From positions 79,696-143,695 of the forward strand of contig PKYN01000019.1 in the NCBI GenBank assembly GCA_003132665.1: a DNA stretch of 64,000 bases. Reading direction: 5' to 3'. Below, one piece after another: positions 1 through 8,623 of the stretch; position 1 is the first letter of the stretch; each line of letters begins with the position of its first letter. A program made the position numbers and the translations under genes. A model generated the notes under the pieces. That model had not been told where the DNA came from, ran no database searches, and saw only the letters and a program-made list of their open reading frames with translations. The stretch is from Actinomycetota bacterium (lineage in GTDB: Bacteria; Actinomycetota; Thermoleophilia; Gaiellales; Gaiellaceae).

Positions 1-198
1 GGACGTCGCTCCGCGAGGATGCGGGGAGCCAAGGCGGGTGAATCCAAGAGTGGAGCCGATTCGAACCGATGCGGCAACGCGATGGAGCCGGCGAAAGGCC
101 TGACGGCGAGTTGTTGACGCGTTGAGTTCTCGGCCGGCGCGCATCGCGCGTTGCCGTACGGCTCCGGCGAAACAGCCTCTAGCTACGTCGGCGAAGAG

Positions 199-657
199 TT
201 AGGTGCGCTGCTTCCGGACGGCGACTACACCGATTCCGCCGCTGATCGCGACGATTACCGCGAGTAACACCACGAGGCGCCCTTTGCTTCCGCCCCCCGG
301 GGAGGAAATTGCCGCTTGAAGCGAGCCGCCAACGGACGACTTGACGTTACGGGCGGCCGGCCCCTTGACCTTTGAAAGGCTGGCAGTCGGCGCACCGAAC
401 TGCGATTTGGTGGCCATGTTCTCGAGCGTATTACTGGCGGCGCGATTTTGCAGCCGGGCCAAGGAGTCCTTGCTCTTCTTCGGGAGTGGAGCCGGCTTTT
501 TCTTCCCGGCAACCTTGCCGCACTGGGGTGGGCACTCGGTGTACTGCGAGACGGCCGAGCCGTTGCCGGCTGCCGCGATGCTCGGCACCGCTAGCATCGC
601 CAGCGCTACAAGGGCGACTATTCCAACTCGAGTGCGTGAGGCCTGGATGAAAATCAA
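199..657 (-). CDS. Small exported/membrane-anchored protein of unknown function
   Basis: Predicted 152-residue protein starting at TTG 657, preceded by a GGGGAGG-type ribosome site about 11 bases upstream; the longer frame to 756 would run into the divergent neighbour. The N-terminus has a basic stretch, a hydrophobic segment and an Ala-rich signal-peptidase-like site (VALVALAMLAVPSIAAAG). The mature part is short, basic and Ser/Ala-rich with one Cys pair (ECPPQCG), and it ends with a hydrophobic helix (LVVLLAVIVAISGGIGVVAV) followed by KQRT, like a C-terminal membrane anchor. No known family is recognised. It is divergent from the ligase-like gene at 699 with only 41 bases between starts. 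That it is a surface protein is inference. Confidence 0.6.
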   Translation of the reverse strand: MIFIQASRTRVGIVALVALAMLAVPSIAAAGNGSAVSQYTECPPQCGKVAGKKKPAPLPKKSKDSLARLQNRAASNTLENMATKSQFGAPTASLSKVKGPAARNVKSSVGGSLQAAISSPGGGSKGRLVVLLAVIVAISGGIGVVAVRKQRT

Positions 658-698
658 CTGACGATGAACCTCCCCTCGGGCGACTAGTCTACCAAGAC

Positions 699-2693
699 GT
701 GGCGATTTTGAAACGAATCCGTCCCGCGGCGCTCTCGCCGGCGATTCTCCTCCCACTCACGCTCGCCGCTATTACGTTCGCGGTCGCCTATGACAACGGG
801 AGCTACAACCTGCCCAGTCGTAACACCCTTGCAATAGCGGTCTGGTGGGCCGTCATCGTCGGGGTGGCGCTGCGGGTGTTCAACACGGAGAGCGCAACGA
901 GGGCGACGCTGGCATTCGCCGGGGTGCTCGCGGCGCTCTGCGCCTGGACTTTTGCCTCGGTTTTCTGGGCGCCGAGCACCGAGAACGCATTCAATGAATT
1001 CAACCGGGTATCCCTGTTCCTCGGCGTCTTCGTGCTGGTGGCGATCGCGATCAAGCGCGAAGCGCTGGGCCGCTGGTGCGACGGGCTCGCGTTAGCGGTC
1101 ACGGCGATCACGATCGTCTCCCTTATCAGCCGGCTCTTCCCCGGCTCCTTCCCCGATCAGGGGTTGCCGGAGTTTCTTCACAGCGTCGCTGCTCGGCTCA
1201 GCTTCCCGACCGGCTACTGGAACGGGCTCGCCGTCTTCGTCGTCCTCGGCATTCCCCTGCTGCTGAGAATCGCCGTCAACGACAAGCGAACTCTCGTGTC
1301 CGCGCTCGCCGTCGCGCCGATTCCGGCGATTGTATCGGTCGTGGTTCTCGCCTCGTCTCGAGGCGGGATTCTCACACTTGCCGTCTGTCTGATCGTGTTC
1401 TTCGCGCTGACAGAGAATCGCTGGCGCGCCGCGATAGCGCTCTTCTGCGGCACGCTCGGCTCAATCGGTGCCGTCGCTGCGTTGCTTGTGCGTAACGCTT
1501 TGGTAAATGGACCGCTCGGGTCGGAGTTGGTCGAGCGCCAGGGACACACTGCCGCTCTCCTCGTTGCTCTGGCCTGCCTGGGAGCAGGGGCGCTTTTCGC
1601 CACGAGCCGCGTCGCCGCCGCTCGTATGAAGTACGAGCCGAGGCCGTGGCTGGGCTGGGGTATCGTGGCCTTACTTGTGCTGGCCATAGTTGCCGGCGCG
1701 ATTGCCAGTCACCCGGTTCGCCAGTTCCACTCTTTCAAGCGCTCGCCGGCGACCCTCGTACCAATCGCCTCCAACAACTTCGCGCGTGCCCACCTGATCA
1801 ATGGACGCGGCAGCGGACGCTGGCAGTTCTGGGGCTCGGCCATCAACGAGTGGGAACATCACCCGGTGCTTGGCGGCGGAGCGGGCTCGTTCGGAGAGTG
1901 GTGGCTTTCGCACAGGAGCTTCTACTACGCGGTCCAGGATTCGCACTCTCTTTACATCGAGTCGCTCGCCGAACTGGGCGTCATCGGCCTTCTCCTCACC
2001 CTCGGGCTGGCAATCGGAGGCATCAGTGTCGGCGTTCGCAGATCGCTCCGGAGCTCCGGCGAGGCGAAGGTCACCTTCGCGGCGCTGACCGCCGTCTTCG
2101 CCGGCTACTCCGTCGCAGCCGGTGTCGACTGGATGTGGGAGCTGACTGCTGTAACCGTTTTCGGATTGGTGGCGCTGGCGCTCCTCAGCACGAACGCAGC
2201 TTCGAGTCGTTCTCTGCACGTCGCCGAGGCCGACGAGCAACGACCGGCTCGATATCGGCGCTTCGGTCTGAGCGTGGCCGGACTGGTCGCTGTCTGGCTT
2301 CTCATCTGCGCTCAGGCGATCCCACTGTTCGCCCAGCTTCGGATAAACGACAGCGAAGCCTTTAGGAAAAGCGGCAATATGAACGGCGCGATCCGCGCGG
2401 CGCTGGACGCGAGAAACCTCCAACCCTGGGCTTCGAGCCCCTATCTACAGCTTGCGATCGTCAGCGAGCAGGAGCAACGGCTCCAGGAGGCCCACTCCTG
2501 GATCAAGAAGGCGATCGAAAGCGATTCGTCGAACTGGGGAGCCTGGTATTTGGCCGCTCGGATCGAGACAGAGCTCGGCGATGCCCGCCAGGCCGAGAAA
2601 AGCCTGCAGCGGGCCTTCTCGCTCAACCGACGCTCGCCGCTCTTCACCGATCTCCGAGCAAAACCCCGATTTGCGGCGGCAATCACCCCGTAA
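699..2693 (+). CDS. O-antigen ligase/polymerase-like membrane protein with C-terminal TPR tail
   Basis: A 664-residue protein with about a dozen hydrophobic helices covering residues 10-530, including the Wzy_C/WaaL-type loop: HPVLGGGAGSFGEWW near residue 390 followed by HSLYIESLAELGVIGLL. The last ~110 residues are soluble and look like tetratricopeptide repeats (AIRAALDARNLQP, then EAHSWIKKAIESD, then DARQAEKSLQRAF). Members of the family polymerise lipid-linked glycan repeats or transfer glycan to an acceptor outside the membrane; TPR-tailed versions are known but their substrate is not predictable. Start GTG 699 has no Shine-Dalgarno site, but TAGTCT, a TANNNT-type -10 box, sits 8 bases upstream (685-690), suggesting a leaderless mRNA. 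First of six Wzy/WaaL-like proteins in the window. Confidence 0.85.
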   Translation: MAILKRIRPAALSPAILLPLTLAAITFAVAYDNGSYNLPSRNTLAIAVWWAVIVGVALRVFNTESATRATLAFAGVLAALCAWTFASVFWAPSTENAFNEFNRVSLFLGVFVLVAIAIKREALGRWCDGLALAVTAITIVSLISRLFPGSFPDQGLPEFLHSVAARLSFPTGYWNGLAVFVVLGIPLLLRIAVNDKRTLVSALAVAPIPAIVSVVVLASSRGGILTLAVCLIVFFALTENRWRAAIALFCGTLGSIGAVAALLVRNALVNGPLGSELVERQGHTAALLVALACLGAGALFATSRVAAARMKYEPRPWLGWGIVALLVLAIVAGAIASHPVRQFHSFKRSPATLVPIASNNFARAHLINGRGSGRWQFWGSAINEWEHHPVLGGGAGSFGEWWLSHRSFYYAVQDSHSLYIESLAELGVIGLLLTLGLAIGGISVGVRRSLRSSGEAKVTFAALTAVFAGYSVAAGVDWMWELTAVTVFGLVALALLSTNAASSRSLHVAEADEQRPARYRRFGLSVAGLVAVWLLICAQAIPLFAQLRINDSEAFRKSGNMNGAIRAALDARNLQPWASSPYLQLAIVSEQEQRLQEAHSWIKKAIESDSSNWGAWYLAARIETELGDARQAEKSLQRAFSLNRRSPLFTDLRAKPRFAAAITP

Positions 2694-2798
2694 CCGAAAG
2701 CTTCGGATCGACAGCGCGATGAGCTTCGCGCACTCGAGAGCAATGCCGTCCCTTCCCGGAGACGCGCTGCTTGTGAGCCTCGGATCAGCGATCTACTA

Positions 2799-4352
2799 TT
2801 GCCTACTATCAAGGTTAAAACTCGACTGATCTCCCTGTTTTTCCTGAACGGCGAGGGGCTTTCAGCGGCCCATGAATCGGAGACCGAGCGGGAAGAGCTC
2901 ACGGGTTCGCCTCGGCAGCGAAGCTACGATCTCGCCTCCGGCGCAGCGACCGCCACTGCGCCAGCCGAGCCGAGCTCAGACAGTCGGGTCGGCGCATTCC
3001 CTCAGCAAGCGTCAAACGAGTGGCGCGAGTCGCTTCTTCGCCGGATGCTCGCGGCGGGCGACATCCTCGCCGTGGTCTTCGGTGCGCTCTGGATCGGCTT
3101 CTTCGCCGGCGGAAACGTAAGCGCATTCTTCTGGGTCGTCGCACTCGTCCCCGTCTGGGTGATTCTCGCCAAGCTGCTCGGCCTCTACGACCGCGATCAA
3201 CGAGCTCTTCGCCATCTCACGATCGATGAGTCGGCCCCGCTCGCGGTTTGGGCCGTGCTCGGTTCCGCGGCCGTCATTCTCTTCTTCCACCTGCCTGTCC
3301 CGGGATCGCTCTCGTCAACGGGCGCAGGTCATCTGACTCTCGCCGTTTTCGGCTCTGCCTTCGTTCTCAGAGGTCTCACACGCTACCTCTGGCGAAAGAT
3401 CACGCCGCCGGAGCGCACCGTCGTCGTTGGCTCGGGCCCGGAGACCGAGGCCTTCTTGCGCAAGATCGAGCTCTTCCCCGAGACGCATCTCGAGATCGTC
3501 GCGAACGTCCCCGAGATGGACATCGACGAGCTGCTCCGCGGCGACGGCTGGCTGCAATCGATCGATCGAATCGTCGTCGCCTCCGCCGCCACGGATGGAC
3601 AAGATGTCGCCCGGCTGATCGCGATTGGGCAGGAGCAGAACATCAGGCTCAGCGTCATACCCTTGACGAGGAGCCTCTTCGGCACCGCGGTTCAGCTCAG
3701 CCGCATCGCTGACCTTCCCGTGCTCGAATACCGCACCTGGGCCGTCGCCCGCTCGACTCTCTTTTTGAAGCGCTTGCTCGACCTGTTCGTCAGCCTGATC
3801 TCGCTGCTCGTCCTACTGCCTCTCTTCGTCTTGATCGCGCTTGTGATCAAGCTCGACAGCCGCGGTCCGGTCATCTACTCACAGCGCCGCGCCGGCGCTG
3901 GCGGAAGGCCTTTCTTGATCTTCAAGTTCCGCACCATGGTTCGCGACGCCGAAGAGCAACTCAAGGACCTCGTGCCCTTCGACAAGCTGGCCGAGCCGAT
4001 GTTCAAGCTGACCAACGATCCCCGCATTACGCGCTTCGGCCGCTTCCTCAGACACTGGAGCCTGGACGAGCTACCGCAGCTGGTGAACGTGCTGATCGGC
4101 AAGATGAGCTTGGTCGGGCCCCGCCCGGAGCAGGTCGAGTTGGTTGAGCGCTACGAGCCCGAGCACCTCTTCCGCGTCTCGGTGAAGCCGGGCCTCACCG
4201 GCCCGATGCAGGTCTACGGGCGAGGCCAGCTCGTGTTCGAGGAACGCCTAGCTGTCGAGCGCGAATACATCGAGAACCTCTCCCTCGGCCGCGACCTGCG
4301 GATCCTGGTGCTGACTGTCGCCGTGGCGCTGGGCCGCAAGGGCGCTCTCTAG
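2799..4352 (+). CDS. Polyprenyl-phosphate sugar-phosphotransferase (initiating enzyme, copy 1)
   Basis: A 517-residue bacterial sugar transferase of the WbaP/ExoY/EpsL class, which moves a sugar-1-phosphate from a nucleotide sugar to undecaprenyl phosphate, the first step of surface glycan assembly. Four hydrophobic helices (about 90-195) precede a nucleotide-binding-like central domain ([12 protein letters not shown], ~208), another helix ([21 protein letters not shown]) and the catalytic domain with [18 protein letters not shown], the SLDELPQ acidic pair and SLVGPRPEQ. The start is unclear: TTG 2799 is the only canonical start in frame before the conserved part and lacks a good ribosome site; the first ~70 residues are not shared with the paralogue at 15197. 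Its stop interlocks with that of the convergent gene at 4349 (CTAG). Confidence 0.9.
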   Translation: MPTIKVKTRLISLFFLNGEGLSAAHESETEREELTGSPRQRSYDLASGAATATAPAEPSSDSRVGAFPQQASNEWRESLLRRMLAAGDILAVVFGALWIGFFAGGNVSAFFWVVALVPVWVILAKLLGLYDRDQRALRHLTIDESAPLAVWAVLGSAAVILFFHLPVPGSLSSTGAGHLTLAVFGSAFVLRGLTRYLWRKITPPERTVVVGSGPETEAFLRKIELFPETHLEIVANVPEMDIDELLRGDGWLQSIDRIVVASAATDGQDVARLIAIGQEQNIRLSVIPLTRSLFGTAVQLSRIADLPVLEYRTWAVARSTLFLKRLLDLFVSLISLLVLLPLFVLIALVIKLDSRGPVIYSQRRAGAGGRPFLIFKFRTMVRDAEEQLKDLVPFDKLAEPMFKLTNDPRITRFGRFLRHWSLDELPQLVNVLIGKMSLVGPRPEQVELVERYEPEHLFRVSVKPGLTGPMQVYGRGQLVFEERLAVEREYIENLSLGRDLRILVLTVAVALGRKGAL

Positions 4353-6541
4353 CTCGGCGATTCCGCGCCAGGCTCCGGTTCGGGCTCCAGCCAGGCCACC
4401 GTGGCGAGAATCGAGAAGAAACCGAAGGCCGCGAACAGGTAGGGGTTGGTGGCGGAGACAAGCAGGACGCTGCCGATGATCGCCACCACGATAGCGCCGC
4501 CTCGCGCCGGAACGCCCCGAGCTCTCTTGGCTTTGCCGAGACGCTGACGCAAAGCATCCCAGACCAGTCGCAGCGGGAAGGAAAGGAAGAGAAGCAGCCC
4601 GACGATGCCCGCCTTGAAAAGAATGTCCAGATACGACAGCTCGTACCTGTAGCCCACGGCCGAGTAGTCGGTTGCGATCGCACCGAATCCGGAGCCGAAC
4701 AGGGGGTGCTTGCGGATGTGCCGAAGCAGGCTCTTCGCCTGCCTTATCCGGTACGAGTTGGAGATCTCACCCTCGAGGTCGCCGTTCGTATCACCTGCAC
4801 CTTGAATGCCCGGTTGCGGCGCCACCTGGGTCGGCGCCGTCGCCGGGGTTGACGGCGCTGTCGCAGTTGGCGGAGGCGCCGCGGTCGACGGCGATGTCGC
4901 GGTCGTCGGGGACGCCGGGGTTGACGGCGACTTCGTGGTTGACGACGATGTTGCGGCTGACGGCGATGTTGCGGCTGACGGCGATGTTGCGGCTGACGGC
5001 GATGTTGCGGCTGACGGCGCTGTCGTGGTCTGTGGGGGCGTCGCGGCGACTTCCCGGGCAAGGTGTATATCGTCCCAGTACACCCGCCCAATCGCTGCGT
5101 AGAGCCTGATTTGAATATCACGCGCCTGCGCAGCCGTCGTGAACGAGAGCACCACGCGCTTCCACTGTTCAGCCGTGTTCCCGATCCCGAGTTCGAAGGT
5201 TGACCCGCCCTCCACATCCCAGACGACCAGGCGCGTTGGAAGTGAAGACCACGAGCTGACCCAGGCGCTGACCGTGTAGCGCGTGCTCGGCAGGACCGAC
5301 AGATTCTGGTAGGCGTAGTCGTCCTCTCCGGAGGCGGTGTCGATCAACTCGAGGGAGTGCGATCCGGACCTGTGCTTTAGGGTCACTCGGCGCGTTCGCA
5401 ACGAGGCCGTGGTCCAGTCGAACGGTATCCAGGCGCCACTTCTCTCGAAACCCGGGTTGACGACGGCTGTCGGGAATTGAGACTCCTGTGTGCTGGTGAT
5501 CGACGCCGAGCGTTTGGACACGTAGTCGCTCAGCGAGAACCCGGCCACCGGCATAACGACCATCGCAACAGCGAAGCCTGCAACGGTCACGCCCGAAAAG
5601 GTCAGCGCGCGCCTCAGCGTCGGCGCTGCGAGAGCGACGACCAGCACGACGGCGGCGAACCCACCGATCCAGAGCCCACGTGTGTACGTGGCGACGAGGT
5701 CGATCAAAAACACGGCATAGAGCAACCAGTACCAATATGACCGCGGCCGCGAGAGCAATCGCCATGTGGTCAGAGCCAGACCGACCTGCAGATAGAGACT
5801 GGCGCCGGTGAAAAGCCGGAAATCCCCGTTGGTCATGTGGCCGATGATCCCGCCCATGTCGAGGCGGCTAGACAGAAGGGCCTGATTAATCGACGTGAGT
5901 GTGGTCAGATGCGACGCCGAGGCCAGGATGAGCAGAAGATTTGCGATCCCGTTCGTCGCGCAAGCGGCGAGGAACACGTTTCTGAACCACTGCCCGTCGC
6001 CGCGCCGCACGAGCATGATGACCGCCAGGGCGAAGGCGAAGTAAGCGAAGCCGTTGCCATCGCCGAAGACGTTGCCCGCGCCATTGTGGTTGAGCAGACC
6101 TATGGTCATCCAGATCGCCGGGAACAGGAAGGCGAGCGCCAACGCATGCGCGCCGTAGCGGCCGAGAACCTTCCGCTCTCCCCGCCGCCAGTCGGCAATG
6201 ACGATGCTCGCGACCCGAAGCATCACCACTCCATCCAGGAGGACGCGCCCGCTCAGATGCGTTCCGTACTCGACCCAGCCCCCGCTGGTGCCACCGAGGA
6301 CTAGCTCAAAAACTGCGATGGCGACGCTCGCGCGAAAGTCGACGATGCTCAGGCCCACGAAGGAGAACGGGAGGATCACCTTGAGCAAGCTCGGCAGAGG
6401 GCCCGCGTCCAGCGCGGTCGCCTTCAGGACCGCGAGCCCGACAACGCAGGCGGCGCTCAGTGCGAACAGGCCGATGCGCACACGGGGGCCGGCGAGCCAC
6501 GCCCGCAATGCCGTGCGAAACCCACCCGCGGTCGCGCTCAT
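4349..6541 (-). CDS. Wzy/WaaL-like membrane protein with inserted CBM-like module and SPSAAT repeats
   Basis: A 730-residue protein. Start ATG 6541 overlaps the TGA of the upstream GT2 gene by 4 bases; a longer frame exists but lies inside that gene. About ten membrane helices fill residues 15-335. Residues ~357-498 form a soluble domain resembling a family 4/9 carbohydrate-binding jelly roll: NPGFERSG at its start, then HSLELIDTASGEDDYAYQNL, YTVSAWVSSW and VYWDDIHL at its end. Residues ~502-575 are a Pro/Ser/Thr/Ala linker built partly from perfect SPSAAT repeats. The Wzy_C-like motif (HIRKHPLFGSGFGAIATDYS) and further helices follow. The paralogue at 33784 has the same flanks without the module, so the domain is inserted in the large extracytoplasmic loop. 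A glycan-binding or acceptor-positioning role is inference. Confidence 0.85.
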   Translation of the reverse strand: MSATAGGFRTALRAWLAGPRVRIGLFALSAACVVGLAVLKATALDAGPLPSLLKVILPFSFVGLSIVDFRASVAIAVFELVLGGTSGGWVEYGTHLSGRVLLDGVVMLRVASIVIADWRRGERKVLGRYGAHALALAFLFPAIWMTIGLLNHNGAGNVFGDGNGFAYFAFALAVIMLVRRGDGQWFRNVFLAACATNGIANLLLILASASHLTTLTSINQALLSSRLDMGGIIGHMTNGDFRLFTGASLYLQVGLALTTWRLLSRPRSYWYWLLYAVFLIDLVATYTRGLWIGGFAAVVLVVALAAPTLRRALTFSGVTVAGFAVAMVVMPVAGFSLSDYVSKRSASITSTQESQFPTAVVNPGFERSGAWIPFDWTTASLRTRRVTLKHRSGSHSLELIDTASGEDDYAYQNLSVLPSTRYTVSAWVSSWSSLPTRLVVWDVEGGSTFELGIGNTAEQWKRVVLSFTTAAQARDIQIRLYAAIGRVYWDDIHLAREVAATPPQTTTAPSAATSPSAATSPSAATSPSAATSSSTTKSPSTPASPTTATSPSTAAPPPTATAPSTPATAPTQVAPQPGIQGAGDTNGDLEGEISNSYRIRQAKSLLRHIRKHPLFGSGFGAIATDYSAVGYRYELSYLDILFKAGIVGLLLFLSFPLRLVWDALRQRLGKAKRARGVPARGGAIVVAIIGSVLLVSATNPYLFAAFGFFSILATVAWLEPEPEPGAESPS
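4947..5018. repeat. Four perfect 18-bp tandem repeats inside the Wzy-like gene
   Basis: The unit GATGTTGCGGCTGACGGC (plus strand) occurs four times without a mismatch at 4947, 4965, 4983 and 5001. Degenerate copies extend on both sides (about 4850-4946 and 5019-5035). Read on the coding minus strand each unit adds six residues (a permutation of SPSAAT), so copy-number change would keep the frame and only lengthen or shorten the linker between the CBM-like domain and the C-terminal half of the protein. Confidence 0.95.
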
Positions 6542-7593
6542 GTAGTGCGTGCCCGAAAGACGTTCGCCGATGCTTTTCGGATCCGATGTCCGAGCGACGG
6601 ATAGCCGGAGCTCATCAGACGCCTCAGCTCGCGGTTGCTGATACGGCGCGTCCTCTGCACCTCTTTTCGCCTGCGCACCCATGCCGGCAAGGCGCGTAAA
6701 ACGTCCCGATGGGCCTTCAGCGTAAGGATGGTCTTGCGCTCGGTCACCGCCTTGGCAAGTGAGAGCAGCTCAGCGAAAAGGATTCGCAGTGAGCTTCGCC
6801 AGAGCAACGGCGCAGGGCCGTTTTTCACGATCATGCTCCAGCGGTTGCGCACCGCGTGATAGTAGGCAAACTCGCTTGCCTGCCGCCGTGACGTGCCGCC
6901 GCCAGCGTGGAAAACAACCGCTTTCGGGGCGTACCAGCACTCATATCCCGCCAGATTCGCCCTGAAGCTCAGGTCCACGTCCTCGTAGTAAGCGAATAGA
7001 TCTTCATCGAAGTAGCCGAGCTCGCGCGCAGTCTCGCTGCGCCAGAGGGAGGCTCCTCCCGAAGCGCCGAACACCTGCACCTCCTCGTCGTACTGGCCCT
7101 TGTCTTCTTCGCCTCGTCCGCGGGCGTACGCTCGGAAGTACGTCGTCAGGATGTCGCCGCAGTCGTCGATCCGGCCACGCTCGCTCAGGGCGAGCATCTT
7201 CGACGTGGCCGCCGCGGCGCGGGGATGGCGCTCGAGGCAGGCGACGAGCTCGTCCAGCCAGCCGGGATCGACCTCGGTGTCGTTGTTCAGGCAGGCGACG
7301 TAGTCGCTGCGCGCGCCCCGAAGAGCGATGTTCATTGCGGCGCCGAAGCCCTTGTTCTCGTCGAGCCGGATCACCGACACCGCCGGGAATTTCGACTCGA
7401 TCAGAGCAACCGAGCCGTCACTCGAGGCGTTGTCCACTACGACGGTCTCGAACTCCCGATAGGTCTGGGCGCCTAGCGTCTCCAGGCAGGCTGGTAGGTG
7501 GGCAATTCCGTTCCAGTTCGGAATGATGACGCGCACCGGGAAGCGGATTTCCTCAGCGGTCGAGCTCCCGTTTCCATTGCGTTCTGATTTCAC
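6538..7593 (-). CDS. Family 2 glycosyltransferase (rhamnosyltransferase-like)
   Basis: A 351-residue GT-A fold enzyme. Visible motifs: VRVIIPNWNG at the N-terminus, VVVDNASSDGS, CLNNDTEVDPGWLDEL (the metal-binding acidic site), FGASGGASLWR and the acceptor-side YFDEDLFAYYEDVDLSFR. This set is typical of WbbL/RfbF-type rhamnosyl and related transferases that extend lipid-linked glycans on the cytoplasmic face. Start GTG 7593 is preferred because GGAGG lies 12 bases upstream; ATG 7626 is the alternative. The stop overlaps the start of the Wzy-like gene by ATGA, so the two are likely translationally coupled. A paralogue at 35355 also sits next to a Wzy-like gene. Confidence 0.9.
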   Translation of the reverse strand: MKSERNGNGSSTAEEIRFPVRVIIPNWNGIAHLPACLETLGAQTYREFETVVVDNASSDGSVALIESKFPAVSVIRLDENKGFGAAMNIALRGARSDYVACLNNDTEVDPGWLDELVACLERHPRAAAATSKMLALSERGRIDDCGDILTTYFRAYARGRGEEDKGQYDEEVQVFGASGGASLWRSETARELGYFDEDLFAYYEDVDLSFRANLAGYECWYAPKAVVFHAGGGTSRRQASEFAYYHAVRNRWSMIVKNGPAPLLWRSSLRILFAELLSLAKAVTERKTILTLKAHRDVLRALPAWVRRRKEVQRTRRISNRELRRLMSSGYPSLGHRIRKASANVFRARTT

Positions 7594-7699
7594 GGTTGAC
7601 TGACACCTCCGAGGCCCGCCGAGCATACAGAAACGCCTTTCCCTGACCCCGCGCCACCTCCAGCTGGAGCACGGCTGGTAGGCCTTCGTCAGCCCATTT

Positions 7700-8515
7700 T
7701 TATCCGCTCGACGGCGAGCGATACACGCCCAGTAGGAATCCGCTCCAGGCGCCCGAGTTGATCTTGCGCAGAACCCGGAGTCTCCGCGAACCGAACACCT
7801 TTGCGCTGATAAATAGACCGCGCCGCAGAACGCGGTCGCTGAATCGGTCGCGCTCGCGTCTCCAGAACATCGAAGGCTCGAAACCGCCGACATAGCCGCG
7901 AAAAAGCCGCTCCAGGTCGAGTGTCTCTTCGAACTCGTCCCACGTGGAAGCGGCCATCACGTTCAGGTTGTGGATGGCGAGAAAGGACGGAGACAGCCGC
8001 CTCGCGAATAGCCGGTTGAGTCCACGGAAGTTCGGGCAGCCGACGATGAGCAACCCGCCGGGCCGGAGATGCTCCAGATGGCCGGCGATCATGGCTACGA
8101 GGCCCTTTTTCGTCGCGACGTGCTCGATCACGCCGAGCGAGTAGACGACGTCGAACAGTCGCGCGGGTTGCGCGAACATATCCGCTTCGTAGACCGGGGC
8201 CGAGATACCGAGTAGCTCGAAATTCTCGCGCGCCTTGGTACAGCCGATCGCCGAGTTATCCAGAACGGCAACGTCGTGACCAAAGCGCCGCCAGACGTAA
8301 GCCGCGTACTGGCCGGGCGCCCCTCCGATCTCGAGCACGGAGAGACGGCGGTCTCCGCACAGATAGCGATCGAGAACATCGGTTATCGCGTCGATGTACA
8401 GCGACTCGCCCTTGCTGACCTCAACCGGGAGCCGGAGATTCCGCCAGTAGTCATCCCAGGAATCGCTTCCTAGCATCCGTGGCGGTTCGCGTTTCGGACT
8501 CACTGCGTAACCCAA
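7700..8515 (-). CDS. SAM-dependent methyltransferase, class I
   Basis: A protein of up to 271 residues with a Rossmann-type methyltransferase core: motif I VLEIGGAPGQYAAYV (the glycine loop is GGAPG), an acidic VLDNS strand end, VYSLGVIEHVATKKG and LRPGGLLIVGCPN. It belongs with the Methyltransf_11/23-type enzymes common in glycan loci, which methylate sugar hydroxyls or nucleotide sugars; the substrate cannot be read. Possible starts are TTG 8515, GTG 8500 and ATG 8473; none has a strong ribosome site, and the methyltransferase domain is intact in all. It lies 106 bases upstream of the GT2 gene on the same strand. Confidence 0.8.
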   Translation of the reverse strand: MGYAVSPKREPPRMLGSDSWDDYWRNLRLPVEVSKGESLYIDAITDVLDRYLCGDRRLSVLEIGGAPGQYAAYVWRRFGHDVAVLDNSAIGCTKARENFELLGISAPVYEADMFAQPARLFDVVYSLGVIEHVATKKGLVAMIAGHLEHLRPGGLLIVGCPNFRGLNRLFARRLSPSFLAIHNLNVMAASTWDEFEETLDLERLFRGYVGGFEPSMFWRRERDRFSDRVLRRGLFISAKVFGSRRLRVLRKINSGAWSGFLLGVYRSPSSG

Positions 8516-8623
8516 CCAGATTCATCGTTTGCGTGCGCGCGACTCGAAGGTGCGCTGCGAATGACGGCGCCGGGTAGCTTGGAGGTATCGTGTCGCGCCG
8601 CTTGAAGAGGGTCACCGACTAGA

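Noticed and set aside
40-80. TTCGAAT-type T-loop suggesting a tRNA
   Set aside because: The flanking bases do not pair into a T-stem and no acceptor or anticodon arm is present. Nothing else could be supported in 1-198.
4850-5035. CRISPR-like array
   Set aside because: The 18-base units are contiguous without spacers and are in-frame coding repeats.
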